Shown: one piece after another, positions 1-8,047 of the stretch
How positions within the stretch are numbered: the first letter of the stretch is position 1
How the letters are laid out: every line of letters starts with the position of its first letter
Assembly (NCBI GenBank): GCA_002504845.1
Contig: DATW01000058.1
Span: forward strand, 1-11,306
DNA: 11,306 nt
Direction of reading: 5' to 3'
Origin: Euryarchaeota archaeon UBA250
Lineage (GTDB): Archaea > Thermoplasmatota > Poseidoniia > Poseidoniales > Thalassarchaeaceae
Position numbers and translations under genes: made by a program
Notes under the pieces: generated by a model
What the model was told of the DNA's origin: nothing
Database searches by the model: none
The model's input: the letters and a program-made list of their open reading frames with translations, nothing else

Positions 1-1851
1 ATGCGAGAATCCGTTCGCATGGAATTCGTCCACGCGAGAGACAACCCTTTCGATGGGGCTCGGAGGGCCTTTGACCTATCCAAGAAGGCACTGATAGCAG
101 CCCTCCTGCTATGGGCCGTATGGTCATACTGCACCAAAATGCTGGACCCCACTGTCTCAGCGATAACATCCTTCGCCTTCTCCGTCCCACTCTCTGATGG
201 ATCCAACCTCAATGCTGCTTATTACGACCCGAAATTGGTGGCCGCATGGCTGTCCATATCTATTCTGACATTTTTCCTATTGGCACAGAATGAATTCAGA
301 GCATTCCTCAAACCCCTTGAATGGAAAGGGTATATCACATCACTAACCGCAGTTGCCATTGCAATCCTCATCCCCTTAATGGTCGACAATCTCGAATTCA
401 GCCCAGATAAGGGCCTACCATTCCTGCTTCTGGGAATCCCCGCCATGGCCGGCTACGCATTGTCGACAGGAGATTTACCCCTTATCCTCACTTGGAGGGC
501 AAGCACTTACCAGACGGTTAGAACAGGCGTGCCATTACTCATTTTTGCCTATTATGCGCTTAATGTGGCCATGGCTCCCCCTATCCTGACTGAAGATCTA
601 GTGAATACATCCTCGGGACTCATTGTGGGCATGGCTGCCATATCTTGGATACTCATCCAGACAGAGGCGGCAAATCCAGAGGATCAAGAGAGAAGGTATG
701 CCGCATTCATGTTCATCCTCGCAACTCCACTGATACTCTACATGGTAACCAGGATCATATTCCTACTCAACAACCCCGATAGCGTCACGAGAGACCGCTG
801 GGATCTCGATTGGTCATTCATGACCGAGCTCAATGCATTCGAGATTAACGTGTGGCCCGTTGAAGCCGTTTTCGGCGAAGACTCGCGATGGAGGTTCTTC
901 ACTGCTGCCGTAATCAATTCCGCTCGCGTGACGCTGGTCAGCATCGTTCTTTGCACGCTATTGGGCATAATCATAGGCGTCACTCGATTATCGAGTAATC
1001 GTCTAGCATCGAGCCTCGCGACGATCTACGTCGAGGTATTCCGAAACCTCCCCCTCGCAGTACTTCTGTTCCTCGTTTGGACACAGATGGGCGAAACTCT
1101 GCCGCTATTCGGTGACGAGGCCAACATAGGCGGTTGGATATATTACAGCAACAAGGGATTCTGGATTCCCCTGGCGGAGTCCTGGAGGGTATACGCCTTC
1201 CTGGCGACCTTCATACTGCTGTGGGCGTTCACACGGATTAAGCAGACCATCGATACGAGGCGGCAAGATTCAGTTGTAGACGACTCAGACAGGGCAGTTT
1301 TGATGAGGTCCGGCATGTGGGGCGCCGTAATCGTGATTGGAACAGTATTCGTACTCGGGGACATCACTACCCCTGAGATTCTCAAACTCAGGCCCGATAG
1401 CCCTGGCACATGGCGAGTAATGGATGGCACTGCATTTGAGATAACGCCGATGTTCACTGCGATGGTATTGGGTCTGACGCTATTCACCGCATCTGTGGTG
1501 GCAGAAATAGTGAGAGGAAGCATCCAGGCACTTCCAAGAGGCCAGGTGGAGGCCGCCGTTTCTCTAGCCCTCACGCCGTATCAAAGACTCAGATTGGTAA
1601 TACTCCCGCAGGCCCTGAGGAGCATGGTGCCCCTCCTAAACAGCCAATACATGAACGTCTGGAAGAATAGCAGCCTGGCAATCGTCGTTGCATACAGTGA
1701 CGTCTTCTACGTCATTTTCGTAATGATGAACAACGTCGGAAGGCTGATTCCGCTGTTCCTCCTCCTGCTAGTCACGTACCAGGTCGGTAGCCTCCTCATC
1801 TCCGGCATAATGAATGCCTACAATGCACGAGTCACGAGGGTGAAGATATGA
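1..1851 (+). CDS. aapQ: Amino-acid ABC transporter permease, AapQ/BztB-like
   Basis: Inner-membrane permease subunit of a polar amino-acid importer (PAAT/HisM family), expected to pair with the next gene to form the channel. The C-terminal half, from about residue 300, is the transport domain: an FRNLP motif at 347-351, an SNKGFWIP stretch typical of AapQ/BztB, an AEIVRGSIQ segment, and the EAA coupling loop starting at E517 and ending in ILPQ. The loop's usual glycine is alanine (A523). The first 300 residues add about seven hydrophobic segments; rhizobial AapQ is near 400 aa in total, so 616 aa is long. The ATG is the first base of the window, so upstream sequence is unseen and the start is provisional; an in-frame ATG at base 19 is the alternative. 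The stop overlaps the next gene by ATGA. No substrate-binding protein is visible, so the exact amino acids carried are unknown. Confidence 0.88.
   Translation: MRESVRMEFVHARDNPFDGARRAFDLSKKALIAALLLWAVWSYCTKMLDPTVSAITSFAFSVPLSDGSNLNAAYYDPKLVAAWLSISILTFFLLAQNEFRAFLKPLEWKGYITSLTAVAIAILIPLMVDNLEFSPDKGLPFLLLGIPAMAGYALSTGDLPLILTWRASTYQTVRTGVPLLIFAYYALNVAMAPPILTEDLVNTSSGLIVGMAAISWILIQTEAANPEDQERRYAAFMFILATPLILYMVTRIIFLLNNPDSVTRDRWDLDWSFMTELNAFEINVWPVEAVFGEDSRWRFFTAAVINSARVTLVSIVLCTLLGIIIGVTRLSSNRLASSLATIYVEVFRNLPLAVLLFLVWTQMGETLPLFGDEANIGGWIYYSNKGFWIPLAESWRVYAFLATFILLWAFTRIKQTIDTRRQDSVVDDSDRAVLMRSGMWGAVIVIGTVFVLGDITTPEILKLRPDSPGTWRVMDGTAFEITPMFTAMVLGLTLFTASVVAEIVRGSIQALPRGQVEAAVSLALTPYQRLRLVILPQALRSMVPLLNSQYMNVWKNSSLAIVVAYSDVFYVIFVMMNNVGRLIPLFLLLLVTYQVGSLLISGIMNAYNARVTRVKI
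1836..1843 (+). promoter_or_regulatory. Ribosome binding site for the second permease
   Basis: GAGGGTGA lies inside the end of the first permease gene, 4 bases before the ATG at 1848 and 7 before a second in-frame ATG at 1851. The spacing slightly favours the second ATG, which would shorten the protein by one residue. The arrangement suggests coupled translation. Confidence 0.55.
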
Positions 1852-3407
1852 TGGGCAAGCTGTCTTTTCCCAGACTATTTGAGGCGGAGAACGCATTCGC
1901 AGGACGGTCCAGCTTCGAAGGGGAAGATACGGATCGCTGGCTTTCTATAGCAGCCCTATCGATTGCTGTCTTCTACTTCGCATTCAAGCTCGTCACAGAG
2001 ATGGACATGTCGCTCGACGAACGAGTCACTGCAACCGATCGGCTGATCTACGTAATAGGCGTGTCATCGATCGGGGCATTCGCTGCGTGGATATTCTCCG
2101 TCGTGTTACTGAAAATGACCTTCAGGCGATCACTATCCACGGCATTGCTCGGTTTGATCTCCGTCGTCATCGCAAATTATGTCCTAGAGCTCGTACTGGA
2201 TATCGCACTCTTGACAATGAGATGGGACATCATCTGGTCAAACAGAGTGCTCACATTACTCGGCGCCAAGATGACTGAGGCGATGACGCAGGACTACATA
2301 CCTTCTGAGAACTGGAGATTGTGGCCAATTGTGTATATCACATGGGCCCTAATGGGTGCTGCATACGGAACTTCTACGACAACTGTAAGATCCTTCGCAG
2401 CATGGTTCGCAGTAGTCACAGCAGTCGTTTTCGCCTACGCCACAAACCCGCAACTCGCCAACTACAGTGTGGACTCGGTAAGAAACAAACTCGTCATCTC
2501 CACGATTCTTGCCGTATCCGCATTCGGACTTTCCAGGGCGTATTCGATACGATCCGGGGAATACAAGGTCAACCGACTCAAACGGATTTTCGCAATTCTC
2601 GCTGTCGTTGACTTCTTCCTTGCAATCCTGATAATGGACCCTCCAGAGTGGCTACAGGCCTTCGCCTCTTATTGTTCCAATATACCTCTTCTGGGTGATC
2701 TTCTCTCACCACTAACCAGTCCGGGCGTACCCGCATCCGTATGGGGCGGACTATTCGTCAATATCATCGTCGCAATGGCTGGCTGTGTTCTCGGTCTGGT
2801 CGTGGGAATATTCCTGGCATTCGGCAGGCAGAGCAGACTCCCTGTTGTAAAGTGGCCATCAGTTTCCATCATAGAGATAGTACGCTCCGGCCCTCTAATC
2901 TGCTGGCTATACTTCGCGATGTATCTCCTCCCTGACGTTGTCGACCCTCTGTTCACAAATCCCGAAGATTTCGATAACATACTCCGTATGATGGCAATCT
3001 TCAGTATATTCGGGGGCGTATACATCGCGGAGGTGATTAGGGGCGGCTTGCAGGCAGTGGATAGCGGTCAGAAGGAAGCGGCACTGGCGCTAGGCCTCAG
3101 CCCGATACAGACCAAGAGATTGGTCGAACTTCCCAATGCAATCAGGACCACTCTGCCTTCGATAGTCAGCGTATTCATCGGGCTTTGGAAGGATACAACG
3201 CTTCTATTCATCATCAATATACTCGATTTCTTCAAATTGGCCAAGGATATGCCCAATACTGATCTATCCTTCCTCGGCTATTTCCTAGAACCGCTCTACT
3301 TCTCAGCAGTTGTATTCTGGGTTTTCGCATTCTACCTTTCCCGCATATCCATGAGCGTCGAACGCAGTCTTGGACTTGTGAAAGAGGGAGGAGGAGACAA
3401 GGCATGA
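1848..3407 (+). CDS. aapM: Amino-acid ABC transporter permease, AapM/BztC-like
   Basis: Second membrane subunit of the amino-acid importer, 519 aa. The transport domain starts near residue 293 and contains the RSGPL motif corresponding to RNxPL of the family, then YIAEVIRGGLQAV, and a canonical EAA loop (E410, A411, A412, G416, ending in ELP). The tail (LWKDTTLLFII, then an EPLYFSAVVFWVF segment and an SRISMSVERSL end) fits the AapM/BztC branch better than generic GlnP. The N-terminal 290 residues hold about seven further hydrophobic segments; Rhizobium AapM is nearer 380 aa. It overlaps both neighbours by ATGA, so the three genes are very probably one transcript with coupled translation. Here the EAA loop keeps the glycine that its partner has lost. 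Assignment to the importer is firm; the subfamily name rests on motif resemblance and gene order. Confidence 0.88.
   Translation: MMGKLSFPRLFEAENAFAGRSSFEGEDTDRWLSIAALSIAVFYFAFKLVTEMDMSLDERVTATDRLIYVIGVSSIGAFAAWIFSVVLLKMTFRRSLSTALLGLISVVIANYVLELVLDIALLTMRWDIIWSNRVLTLLGAKMTEAMTQDYIPSENWRLWPIVYITWALMGAAYGTSTTTVRSFAAWFAVVTAVVFAYATNPQLANYSVDSVRNKLVISTILAVSAFGLSRAYSIRSGEYKVNRLKRIFAILAVVDFFLAILIMDPPEWLQAFASYCSNIPLLGDLLSPLTSPGVPASVWGGLFVNIIVAMAGCVLGLVVGIFLAFGRQSRLPVVKWPSVSIIEIVRSGPLICWLYFAMYLLPDVVDPLFTNPEDFDNILRMMAIFSIFGGVYIAEVIRGGLQAVDSGQKEAALALGLSPIQTKRLVELPNAIRTTLPSIVSVFIGLWKDTTLLFIINILDFFKLAKDMPNTDLSFLGYFLEPLYFSAVVFWVFAFYLSRISMSVERSLGLVKEGGGDKA
3386..3396 (+). promoter_or_regulatory. Ribosome binding site for the importer ATPase
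   Basis: GGGAGGAGGAG is a strong purine-rich Shine-Dalgarno tract ending 7 bases before the ATG at 3404. It lies within the last codons of the second permease and fixes the ATPase start. Confidence 0.7.
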
Positions 3408-4153
3408 GCGAAGAGAAAGACATCATTATCAAGACAAAGGGCGTAAAAGTCAATTTCGGAGATTTCTGGGCACTGAAGGGAATCGATGTGGAGGTCAGGA
3501 AGGGCGAGATCATCGTGATTCTGGGCCCATCTGGATCAGGAAAATCCACATTCATCAGAACATTGAATCGGCTTCAGCCTCACAGCGCGGGCAATATCGA
3601 GATAGAAGGAATCGAGATAAGTGAGAAGACCAGTGTCGCCAATCTGAAGAAGGTAAGAGCCGACGTAGGCTTTGTTTTCCAGCAGTTCAATCTCTTCCCC
3701 CATCTTACAATCATGGAGAACATAACACTCGCCCCAATGAAGGTGAAGGGAATGACAAAGGCCGAAGCGGAGAGGAATGCCATGGAACTTCTTGAGAGGG
3801 TGGGCATACCTGAGCAGGCGTACAAGTATCCCAGCGGCCTTTCAGGAGGCCAGCAACAGCGCGTTGCGATAGCAAGAGCACTGGCAATGGACCCAAAGAT
3901 CATGCTTTTCGATGAACCAACATCAGCACTTGATCCAGAGATGATCAAGGAAGTCCTCGATGTGATGGTGGATCTTGCCAAATCCAACGTTACGATGATT
4001 GTGGTCACGCATGAGATGGGATTCGCCAAAGAGGTTGGCGATCGCTGCATACTTTTCGATGAAGGACATCTGATTGAAGAAGCGCCTCCGGAGGAATTCT
4101 TCTCCAATCCCAAGCATGAGAGGACCAAGCTCTTCCTCAATCAGATACTGTAG
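3404..4153 (+). CDS. glnQ: Polar amino-acid ABC transporter ATP-binding protein (GlnQ/AapP)
   Basis: Cytoplasmic ATPase that drives the importer formed with the two preceding permeases. At 249 aa it is the usual length for GlnQ/HisP/AapP. All nucleotide-binding motifs are intact: Walker A GPSGSGKST at 41-49, a Q-loop in FVFQQFNLFPHLT, signature LSGGQQQR at 146-153, Walker B LFDEP with D170 and E171, the D-loop SALDPE, and the switch histidine H203 in VVTHEMGFA. The FQQFNLFPHLT and THEMGFAKEVGDR stretches are typical of amino-acid uptake ATPases. The start is set by the ATGA overlap with the upstream permease and the strong ribosome binding site. It stops 6 bases from the end of the convergent NAD kinase gene, leaving no room for a separate terminator. 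The symbol aapP would be equally valid given the gene order. Confidence 0.95.
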   Translation: MSEEKDIIIKTKGVKVNFGDFWALKGIDVEVRKGEIIVILGPSGSGKSTFIRTLNRLQPHSAGNIEIEGIEISEKTSVANLKKVRADVGFVFQQFNLFPHLTIMENITLAPMKVKGMTKAEAERNAMELLERVGIPEQAYKYPSGLSGGQQQRVAIARALAMDPKIMLFDEPTSALDPEMIKEVLDVMVDLAKSNVTMIVVTHEMGFAKEVGDRCILFDEGHLIEEAPPEEFFSNPKHERTKLFLNQIL

Positions 4154-4159
4154 TCCAGA

Positions 4160-5047
4160 TTACTCATTAATCCACTTAGACACCCTGGCATATATGCCGT
4201 CGTCGAAGGTGGCTAGATTCAGTTTGGGGCCATCGTTGCTCACAGTGATCCTGGCTCCTCTGGTGAAATGTATCTCATCCCATCCGTCTGCCACTACGTA
4301 CCCCCTGTGCATATCGCTCGTGAGGATGGTCGCCTCATTGGTCCACGCCCAATGAGATCCATTCCCTCCTCTCGATGGGTGTGGGAGATCCCTGGATAGC
4401 GCCAGATAATGATCATCAATCTCATCCCTTGGAAACCTCGAATCTTGTATATCCACTGCATGCCTAAACCATGCGCCCTGGCCAAGGAATGTGGAAAATA
4501 GCATACCGGAAGAAGATTGACGAAGATCAAGACTCGGGTTGTGTCTGTCAGATGCCCGCTCAATACGGTATTTCGATGGTTGGTACTGATGGGTATTCGC
4601 TACAAGGAGGTCATTCAGAGCAGGGTCGGATCTGAGGATATTTCCAGATGTGGTGAGAATTTCGGCTTGAAGGCGAGGAAGCACATTTACGACGCAGGTC
4701 CCGTCAAGCACTCGTCTCAGATCGGATGAGAAGTTGGCGGCGTTACTGCCCATGTAGAATCCGAATGATCCTTCGCCATCCCCCTTCATTGGATGGCTAT
4801 TGACCCCCATCACCAGAGCCTTATCGTCAACCGAATGTGCTATCGATGTCAAGGTCCCGTCCCCGCCAAGGACGATAACTACGTCAGGACCGATGAAATC
4901 CTCTCTTGAGACGCTCTCCCTAGCGACAGTTCTGTATTCGATATCTCCAGCCTCACGACTATCTTCCAAAACAGAAATCACCGTTCTCAATGCACTGTCG
5001 TGCACCTCCTCGTGGTTCTTCTTGAATACCACCAGTAGACGTTTCAT
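4160..5047 (-). CDS. nadK: NAD kinase, NADK2/NADK3-like (ATP-NAD kinase family)
   Basis: Predicted to phosphorylate NAD(H) to NADP(H) in the cytoplasm; 295 aa from the chosen start. The family's GGDGT motif is at 61-65 with the likely catalytic D63, followed by DDKALVMGVNSHP, and the second motif ALND has N145-D146. The third region, SSSGMLFSTFLGQGAW at 178-193, replaces the TGSTAY of ordinary bacterial and archaeal NadK. The DD-x-VxGVNS-P pattern, ALND and SSG order recall eukaryotic mitochondrial NADK2 and plant NADK3 rather than standard NadK; this is from remembered family patterns, not an alignment. The open frame extends 20 codons upstream to an ATG at 5107, but GGGAG 5 bases before the ATG at 5047 and the MKRLLVVFKK beginning support the shorter form. 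It is monocistronic here, convergent with the importer ATPase and divergent from the lipoprotein gene. NADH could be a substrate instead of NAD. Confidence 0.85.
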   Translation of the reverse strand: MKRLLVVFKKNHEEVHDSALRTVISVLEDSREAGDIEYRTVARESVSREDFIGPDVVIVLGGDGTLTSIAHSVDDKALVMGVNSHPMKGDGEGSFGFYMGSNAANFSSDLRRVLDGTCVVNVLPRLQAEILTTSGNILRSDPALNDLLVANTHQYQPSKYRIERASDRHNPSLDLRQSSSGMLFSTFLGQGAWFRHAVDIQDSRFPRDEIDDHYLALSRDLPHPSRGGNGSHWAWTNEATILTSDMHRGYVVADGWDEIHFTRGARITVSNDGPKLNLATFDDGIYARVSKWINE

Positions 5048-5135
5048 ACTCGCTCCCAACCATACGAGCGGCGGCACCGCTTTGAAACGAACGCACACCG
5101 AGAACACTCATGCCTACGTCCCTGTACGGTAACAC
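5048..5135. promoter_or_regulatory. Divergent intergenic region between NAD kinase and lipoprotein genes
   Basis: These 88 bases must hold the minus-strand promoter for the NAD kinase and probably one for the plus-strand lipoprotein gene. No canonical archaeal TATA box is clear on either strand. The best minus-strand candidate is TCGTTTCAAAG at about 5080-5090, roughly 38 bases before the start codon, which would give a short leader carrying the ribosome binding site. Plus-strand elements are not evident. Confidence 0.35.
5053..5057 (-). promoter_or_regulatory. Ribosome binding site deciding the NAD kinase start
   Basis: GGGAG (read on the minus strand) lies 5 bases before the ATG at 5047. 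It favours this start over the upstream in-frame ATG at 5107. Confidence 0.6.
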
Positions 5136-6197
5136 GTGCGCATCTGGGCGACCCTCTTCATCCTCCTCTCATCCGCCCTCGGGGGTTGCCTCTCTCCCGA
5201 GCCACAGTGCACTGAAATGTGCTGGGTACTGAACGAGGAAGAACTCGACGATTTTATTTCAACACCAGGGGCCCTGGACGTCTTGGCACTCTCAGACGCC
5301 AATGACAGACTAAGGGTGTCCACCGTGACAGAGGTCTACTCCTCGACGGACGGGCAGACAGGGTCGATCTCATGGGATGTCGCCAAGGATGACGTCCTCC
5401 AGATATCTTCCATTGGGATGGCAATCAGCCTCGCAGGCACTCAGATGGATACCGAAGAGGTCGTTGCTGGCAACGTAACAAACATACGCGTCGGATCTGC
5501 ATGGTTCGAGGGAAGGGATGCGAAACCCGAACACGTCGACCCCTTCCATCTTCTAGCACTCCAAGCCGCTTCCGACCCCCTGGGGACATACCCCCCGTTC
5601 GGATTTGACCCCTCTATCTTCTCAGGCATGGACTGGACGATAACCGCCGACGAGATATCCCTGCAACAGATAGCAACTGCCACTGATGATACGGTAAATG
5701 TGATCCTCGAGCTAATCGGCGAACCACCTTCCTTGGTAGGGGTGCAGATGTACAACGTGAATGATGGTGGATCATTTCGATTAGATGTAGCTACGGGAGA
5801 TGACGTCACCATCGATGTGAAGCAGGACATAGAACGCCTCCCAACGAGTTTAACGTTCCCCTCACAGCCGTATCTCTTGCAAGATGCAACTGAATGGACA
5901 ACTGTTGTAACCCCGGGATTCATTCTCGAAGTGGAACCATCAGAACTCCAGATACACGGCCTTCATACCGAGGGAGATTCTCTGATAACGGCAGCATCCG
6001 CGGTTATTTCCGAGGCTCCTGTAAATATCACTGACCAGAGAGGTCACTGGTGGAGCCTGGAGTGGAACGACGCGGACATGGACCAGTTGGTGTCTGCTGG
6101 AGACCGGATCACCTTGAGGACAGATGCCGAGGGCACCATCGGCGCAGGGATTTGGGACGTCTGGGCAGATGGTTGGTCCGGTACTGCTTTCAATTAG
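5136..6197 (+). CDS. Putative secreted lipoprotein, function unknown
   Basis: A 353-aa protein not recognised as any named family. The first 17 residues are a short hydrophobic signal peptide ending in LGGC, a lipobox-like site with C18 as the predicted lipid-modified cysteine, so the mature protein should be tethered outside the cytoplasmic membrane. Two more cysteines follow at 25 and 29, and none is obvious later. The mature part is acidic, rich in Asp, Thr, Ser and Val, with alternating hydrophobic residues suggesting beta structure and no further membrane segments. The C terminus is tryptophan-rich (W305, W306 and W310, then W340, W343 and W347). The start must be GTG at 5136, because an in-frame TAA lies at 5130-5132; there is no convincing ribosome binding site, so translation may be leaderless. 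It is divergent from the NAD kinase and 36 bases ahead of the exporter, which may or may not share its transcript. Confidence 0.8.
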   Translation: MRIWATLFILLSSALGGCLSPEPQCTEMCWVLNEEELDDFISTPGALDVLALSDANDRLRVSTVTEVYSSTDGQTGSISWDVAKDDVLQISSIGMAISLAGTQMDTEEVVAGNVTNIRVGSAWFEGRDAKPEHVDPFHLLALQAASDPLGTYPPFGFDPSIFSGMDWTITADEISLQQIATATDDTVNVILELIGEPPSLVGVQMYNVNDGGSFRLDVATGDDVTIDVKQDIERLPTSLTFPSQPYLLQDATEWTTVVTPGFILEVEPSELQIHGLHTEGDSLITAASAVISEAPVNITDQRGHWWSLEWNDADMDQLVSAGDRITLRTDAEGTIGAGIWDVWADGWSGTAFN

Positions 6198-6233
6198 GCG
6201 TCAATCGCTCAAGATGCTCAGGAACGTATTCTC

Positions 6234-8009
6234 ATGGAAAATAACTCGGAAAGTAAGCGACATCCTCTAAAGAGGTTGATTTCCCATCTTAGTGAGCACA
6301 GGGGAACAATCATACTCGCTTCGATATGTTCCATTCTGAACAAGTTCTGGGATCTAGCCCCTCCCGTGCTCATAGGCATGGCTGTAGATGTTGTAGCTCT
6401 CCGAGAAGAGTCATTCCTAGGAAATATGGGTTGGACGGACCCTCGCGAGCAATTCTTGATTTTAGTCGCATTGACTGTGATAATATGGGTGCTTGAATCG
6501 CTATTCGAGTATTTTTATGCGGTCTTGTGGCGGAATCTCGCCCAAACTGCTCAGCATGAACTCAGGATGTCTGCCTATTCGCACATACAAGATCTCGAGA
6601 TGAGGTGGTTTTCGGAACAGACGACTGGAGGACTAATGGCAATCATGAATGATGATGTGAACCAACTTGAGAGATTCTTAGATCAGGGCGCAACAGATCT
6701 CCTTCAGGTGGCCACGACTGTAGTGGTAGTCGGCGGGATAATGTTTGCAATAGCACCCGAGGTAGCAATATTGGCAGTAATTCCCGTGCCCATAATTGTC
6801 ATCGGCTCATTTGCCTTCCAAAGGCGAATCGGCGAGAGATACACTCTCGTTAGGGAAGAAGTAGCAGATCTAAATGCATTGCTCAACAATAATTTGAGCG
6901 GAATAACCACGATCAAATCATTCACTGCTGAAGATCGAGAGGTCGAACGTGTAAGGATGGCTTCTGAAACATACAGGGAGGCCAACAAGTCAGCCATACG
7001 ACTCTCAGCTTCCTTTGTACCATTGATTCGAATGGCTATTCTCTTTGCTTTCACTGCAAATATGCTTGTAGGGGGGTGGATGGCATTGGACGGCGCACTT
7101 TCGATTGGCGCATATAGCGTAATCGTGTTCATCACTCAGCGTTTGCTATGGCCCTTGACCCGTTTGGGCCAGACTTTCGACCTCTATCAGCGTGCAATGG
7201 CTTCTACAACGCGAGTCCTCGATCTGCTCGATACAGAAATCGGAATCGTAGAAGGGGATGTTGAGATTGAGAACGTTTCTGGAGCGATAGAATATCGCGA
7301 TGTCACCTTCGCATATCCTGGTCGTAGTCCGATATATGACGATCTCAATCTCTCGGTGCAACCAGGCGAGTCGATCGGGATAGTCGGCTCCACCGGGGCT
7401 GGAAAAACCACCATGATGAGCCTCATGATGCGATTGCACGACCCAGTATCTGGGGGAGTTTTTCTGGATGGTCACGATGTAAAGGGCCTGACTCTCAATT
7501 GCTTACGCGGATCTATCGCCCTTGTCTCTCAGAATACGACTCTTTTCCCGGGTTCGGTGAAGGATAACATCCTCTATGGGAGACCCAATGCAGATGATGA
7601 CGAGATATTGAAGGCGGCCACCGTGGCAGAGGCCATTGAGTTCATTCAGGCCTTACCCCAGGGGTGGGACACAGAAATCGGGGAAGATGGCCATCGACTT
7701 TCAGGAGGACAGCGACAACGTATCGCTATTGCAAGGGCCGTGCTCAAAGATGCGCCAATACTCGTTCTCGACGAGGCCACAAGCAATGTCGACAATGAGA
7801 CGGAGGCGGCTTTACAGCGCTCCGTAGAGATCCTATCGAAGGATAGAACTACGATTATCATAGCACATAGGCTCTCAACTATCAGGAATGCTGACAGAAT
7901 AGCAGTTCTCGATGGGGGAGTGATATCCGAGCTAGGGTCCCATGAACAGCTTGTTCAGGCAAAAGGACTCTACAGCAGACTTTGGGATGTTCAAACAGGA
8001 CAGGCATAA
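6234..8009 (+). CDS. ABC exporter half-transporter, MsbA/MdlB type (permease fused to ATPase)
   Basis: A 591-aa half-transporter expected to dimerise in the membrane and export a lipid, drug, peptide or similar substrate. The N-terminal type-I exporter domain (about residues 20-310) has six membrane segments near 24-52, 74-98, 152-170, 173-195, 258-280 and 287-305. The coupling-helix stretch MRWFSEQTTGGLM lies between the second and third. The ATPase domain is complete: aromatic A-loop in FAYPG, Walker A GSTGAGKTT at 385-393, Q-loop VSQNTTLFPGSV, signature LSGGQRQR at 489-496, Walker B D513-E514 in LVLDEATSNVD, and H545 in IIAHRLSTI. Length and layout are standard. There is only a weak GGA at 6221-6223 before the ATG. 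Substrate cannot be read from the sequence; the lipoprotein before and thioesterase after it give no firm clue. Confidence 0.93.
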   Translation: MENNSESKRHPLKRLISHLSEHRGTIILASICSILNKFWDLAPPVLIGMAVDVVALREESFLGNMGWTDPREQFLILVALTVIIWVLESLFEYFYAVLWRNLAQTAQHELRMSAYSHIQDLEMRWFSEQTTGGLMAIMNDDVNQLERFLDQGATDLLQVATTVVVVGGIMFAIAPEVAILAVIPVPIIVIGSFAFQRRIGERYTLVREEVADLNALLNNNLSGITTIKSFTAEDREVERVRMASETYREANKSAIRLSASFVPLIRMAILFAFTANMLVGGWMALDGALSIGAYSVIVFITQRLLWPLTRLGQTFDLYQRAMASTTRVLDLLDTEIGIVEGDVEIENVSGAIEYRDVTFAYPGRSPIYDDLNLSVQPGESIGIVGSTGAGKTTMMSLMMRLHDPVSGGVFLDGHDVKGLTLNCLRGSIALVSQNTTLFPGSVKDNILYGRPNADDDEILKAATVAEAIEFIQALPQGWDTEIGEDGHRLSGGQRQRIAIARAVLKDAPILVLDEATSNVDNETEAALQRSVEILSKDRTTIIIAHRLSTIRNADRIAVLDGGVISELGSHEQLVQAKGLYSRLWDVQTGQA

Positions 8010-8047
8010 GGGCCAAACTCAAGCCATGTAATGCCTTCGAAGGCCAC

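Noticed and set aside
982..996. Small inverted repeat ACTCGA-TTA-TCGAGT
   Set aside because: The 6-base arms lie inside the first permease gene, with no T-run and no nearby gene boundary. A palindrome of this size is expected by chance in a window of this length.
3580..4140. Minus-strand open frame of 186 codons
   Set aside because: It is entirely antisense to the importer ATPase, whose motifs are all intact; the translation has no recognisable domain.
4154..4159. Possible bidirectional terminator between convergent genes
   Set aside because: Only six bases separate the two stop codons, with no T-rich tract or hairpin. Termination, if any, must lie inside the opposing gene and cannot be placed.
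5048..5107. Longer NAD kinase start at 5107
   Set aside because: The 20 added residues show no family resemblance, and a well-spaced GGGAG before the ATG at 5047 supports the shorter protein.
5441..5923. Minus-strand open frame of 160 codons
   Set aside because: It is antisense to the lipoprotein gene, with no start signal or domain. The plus-strand frame has a signal peptide and lipobox and is preferred.
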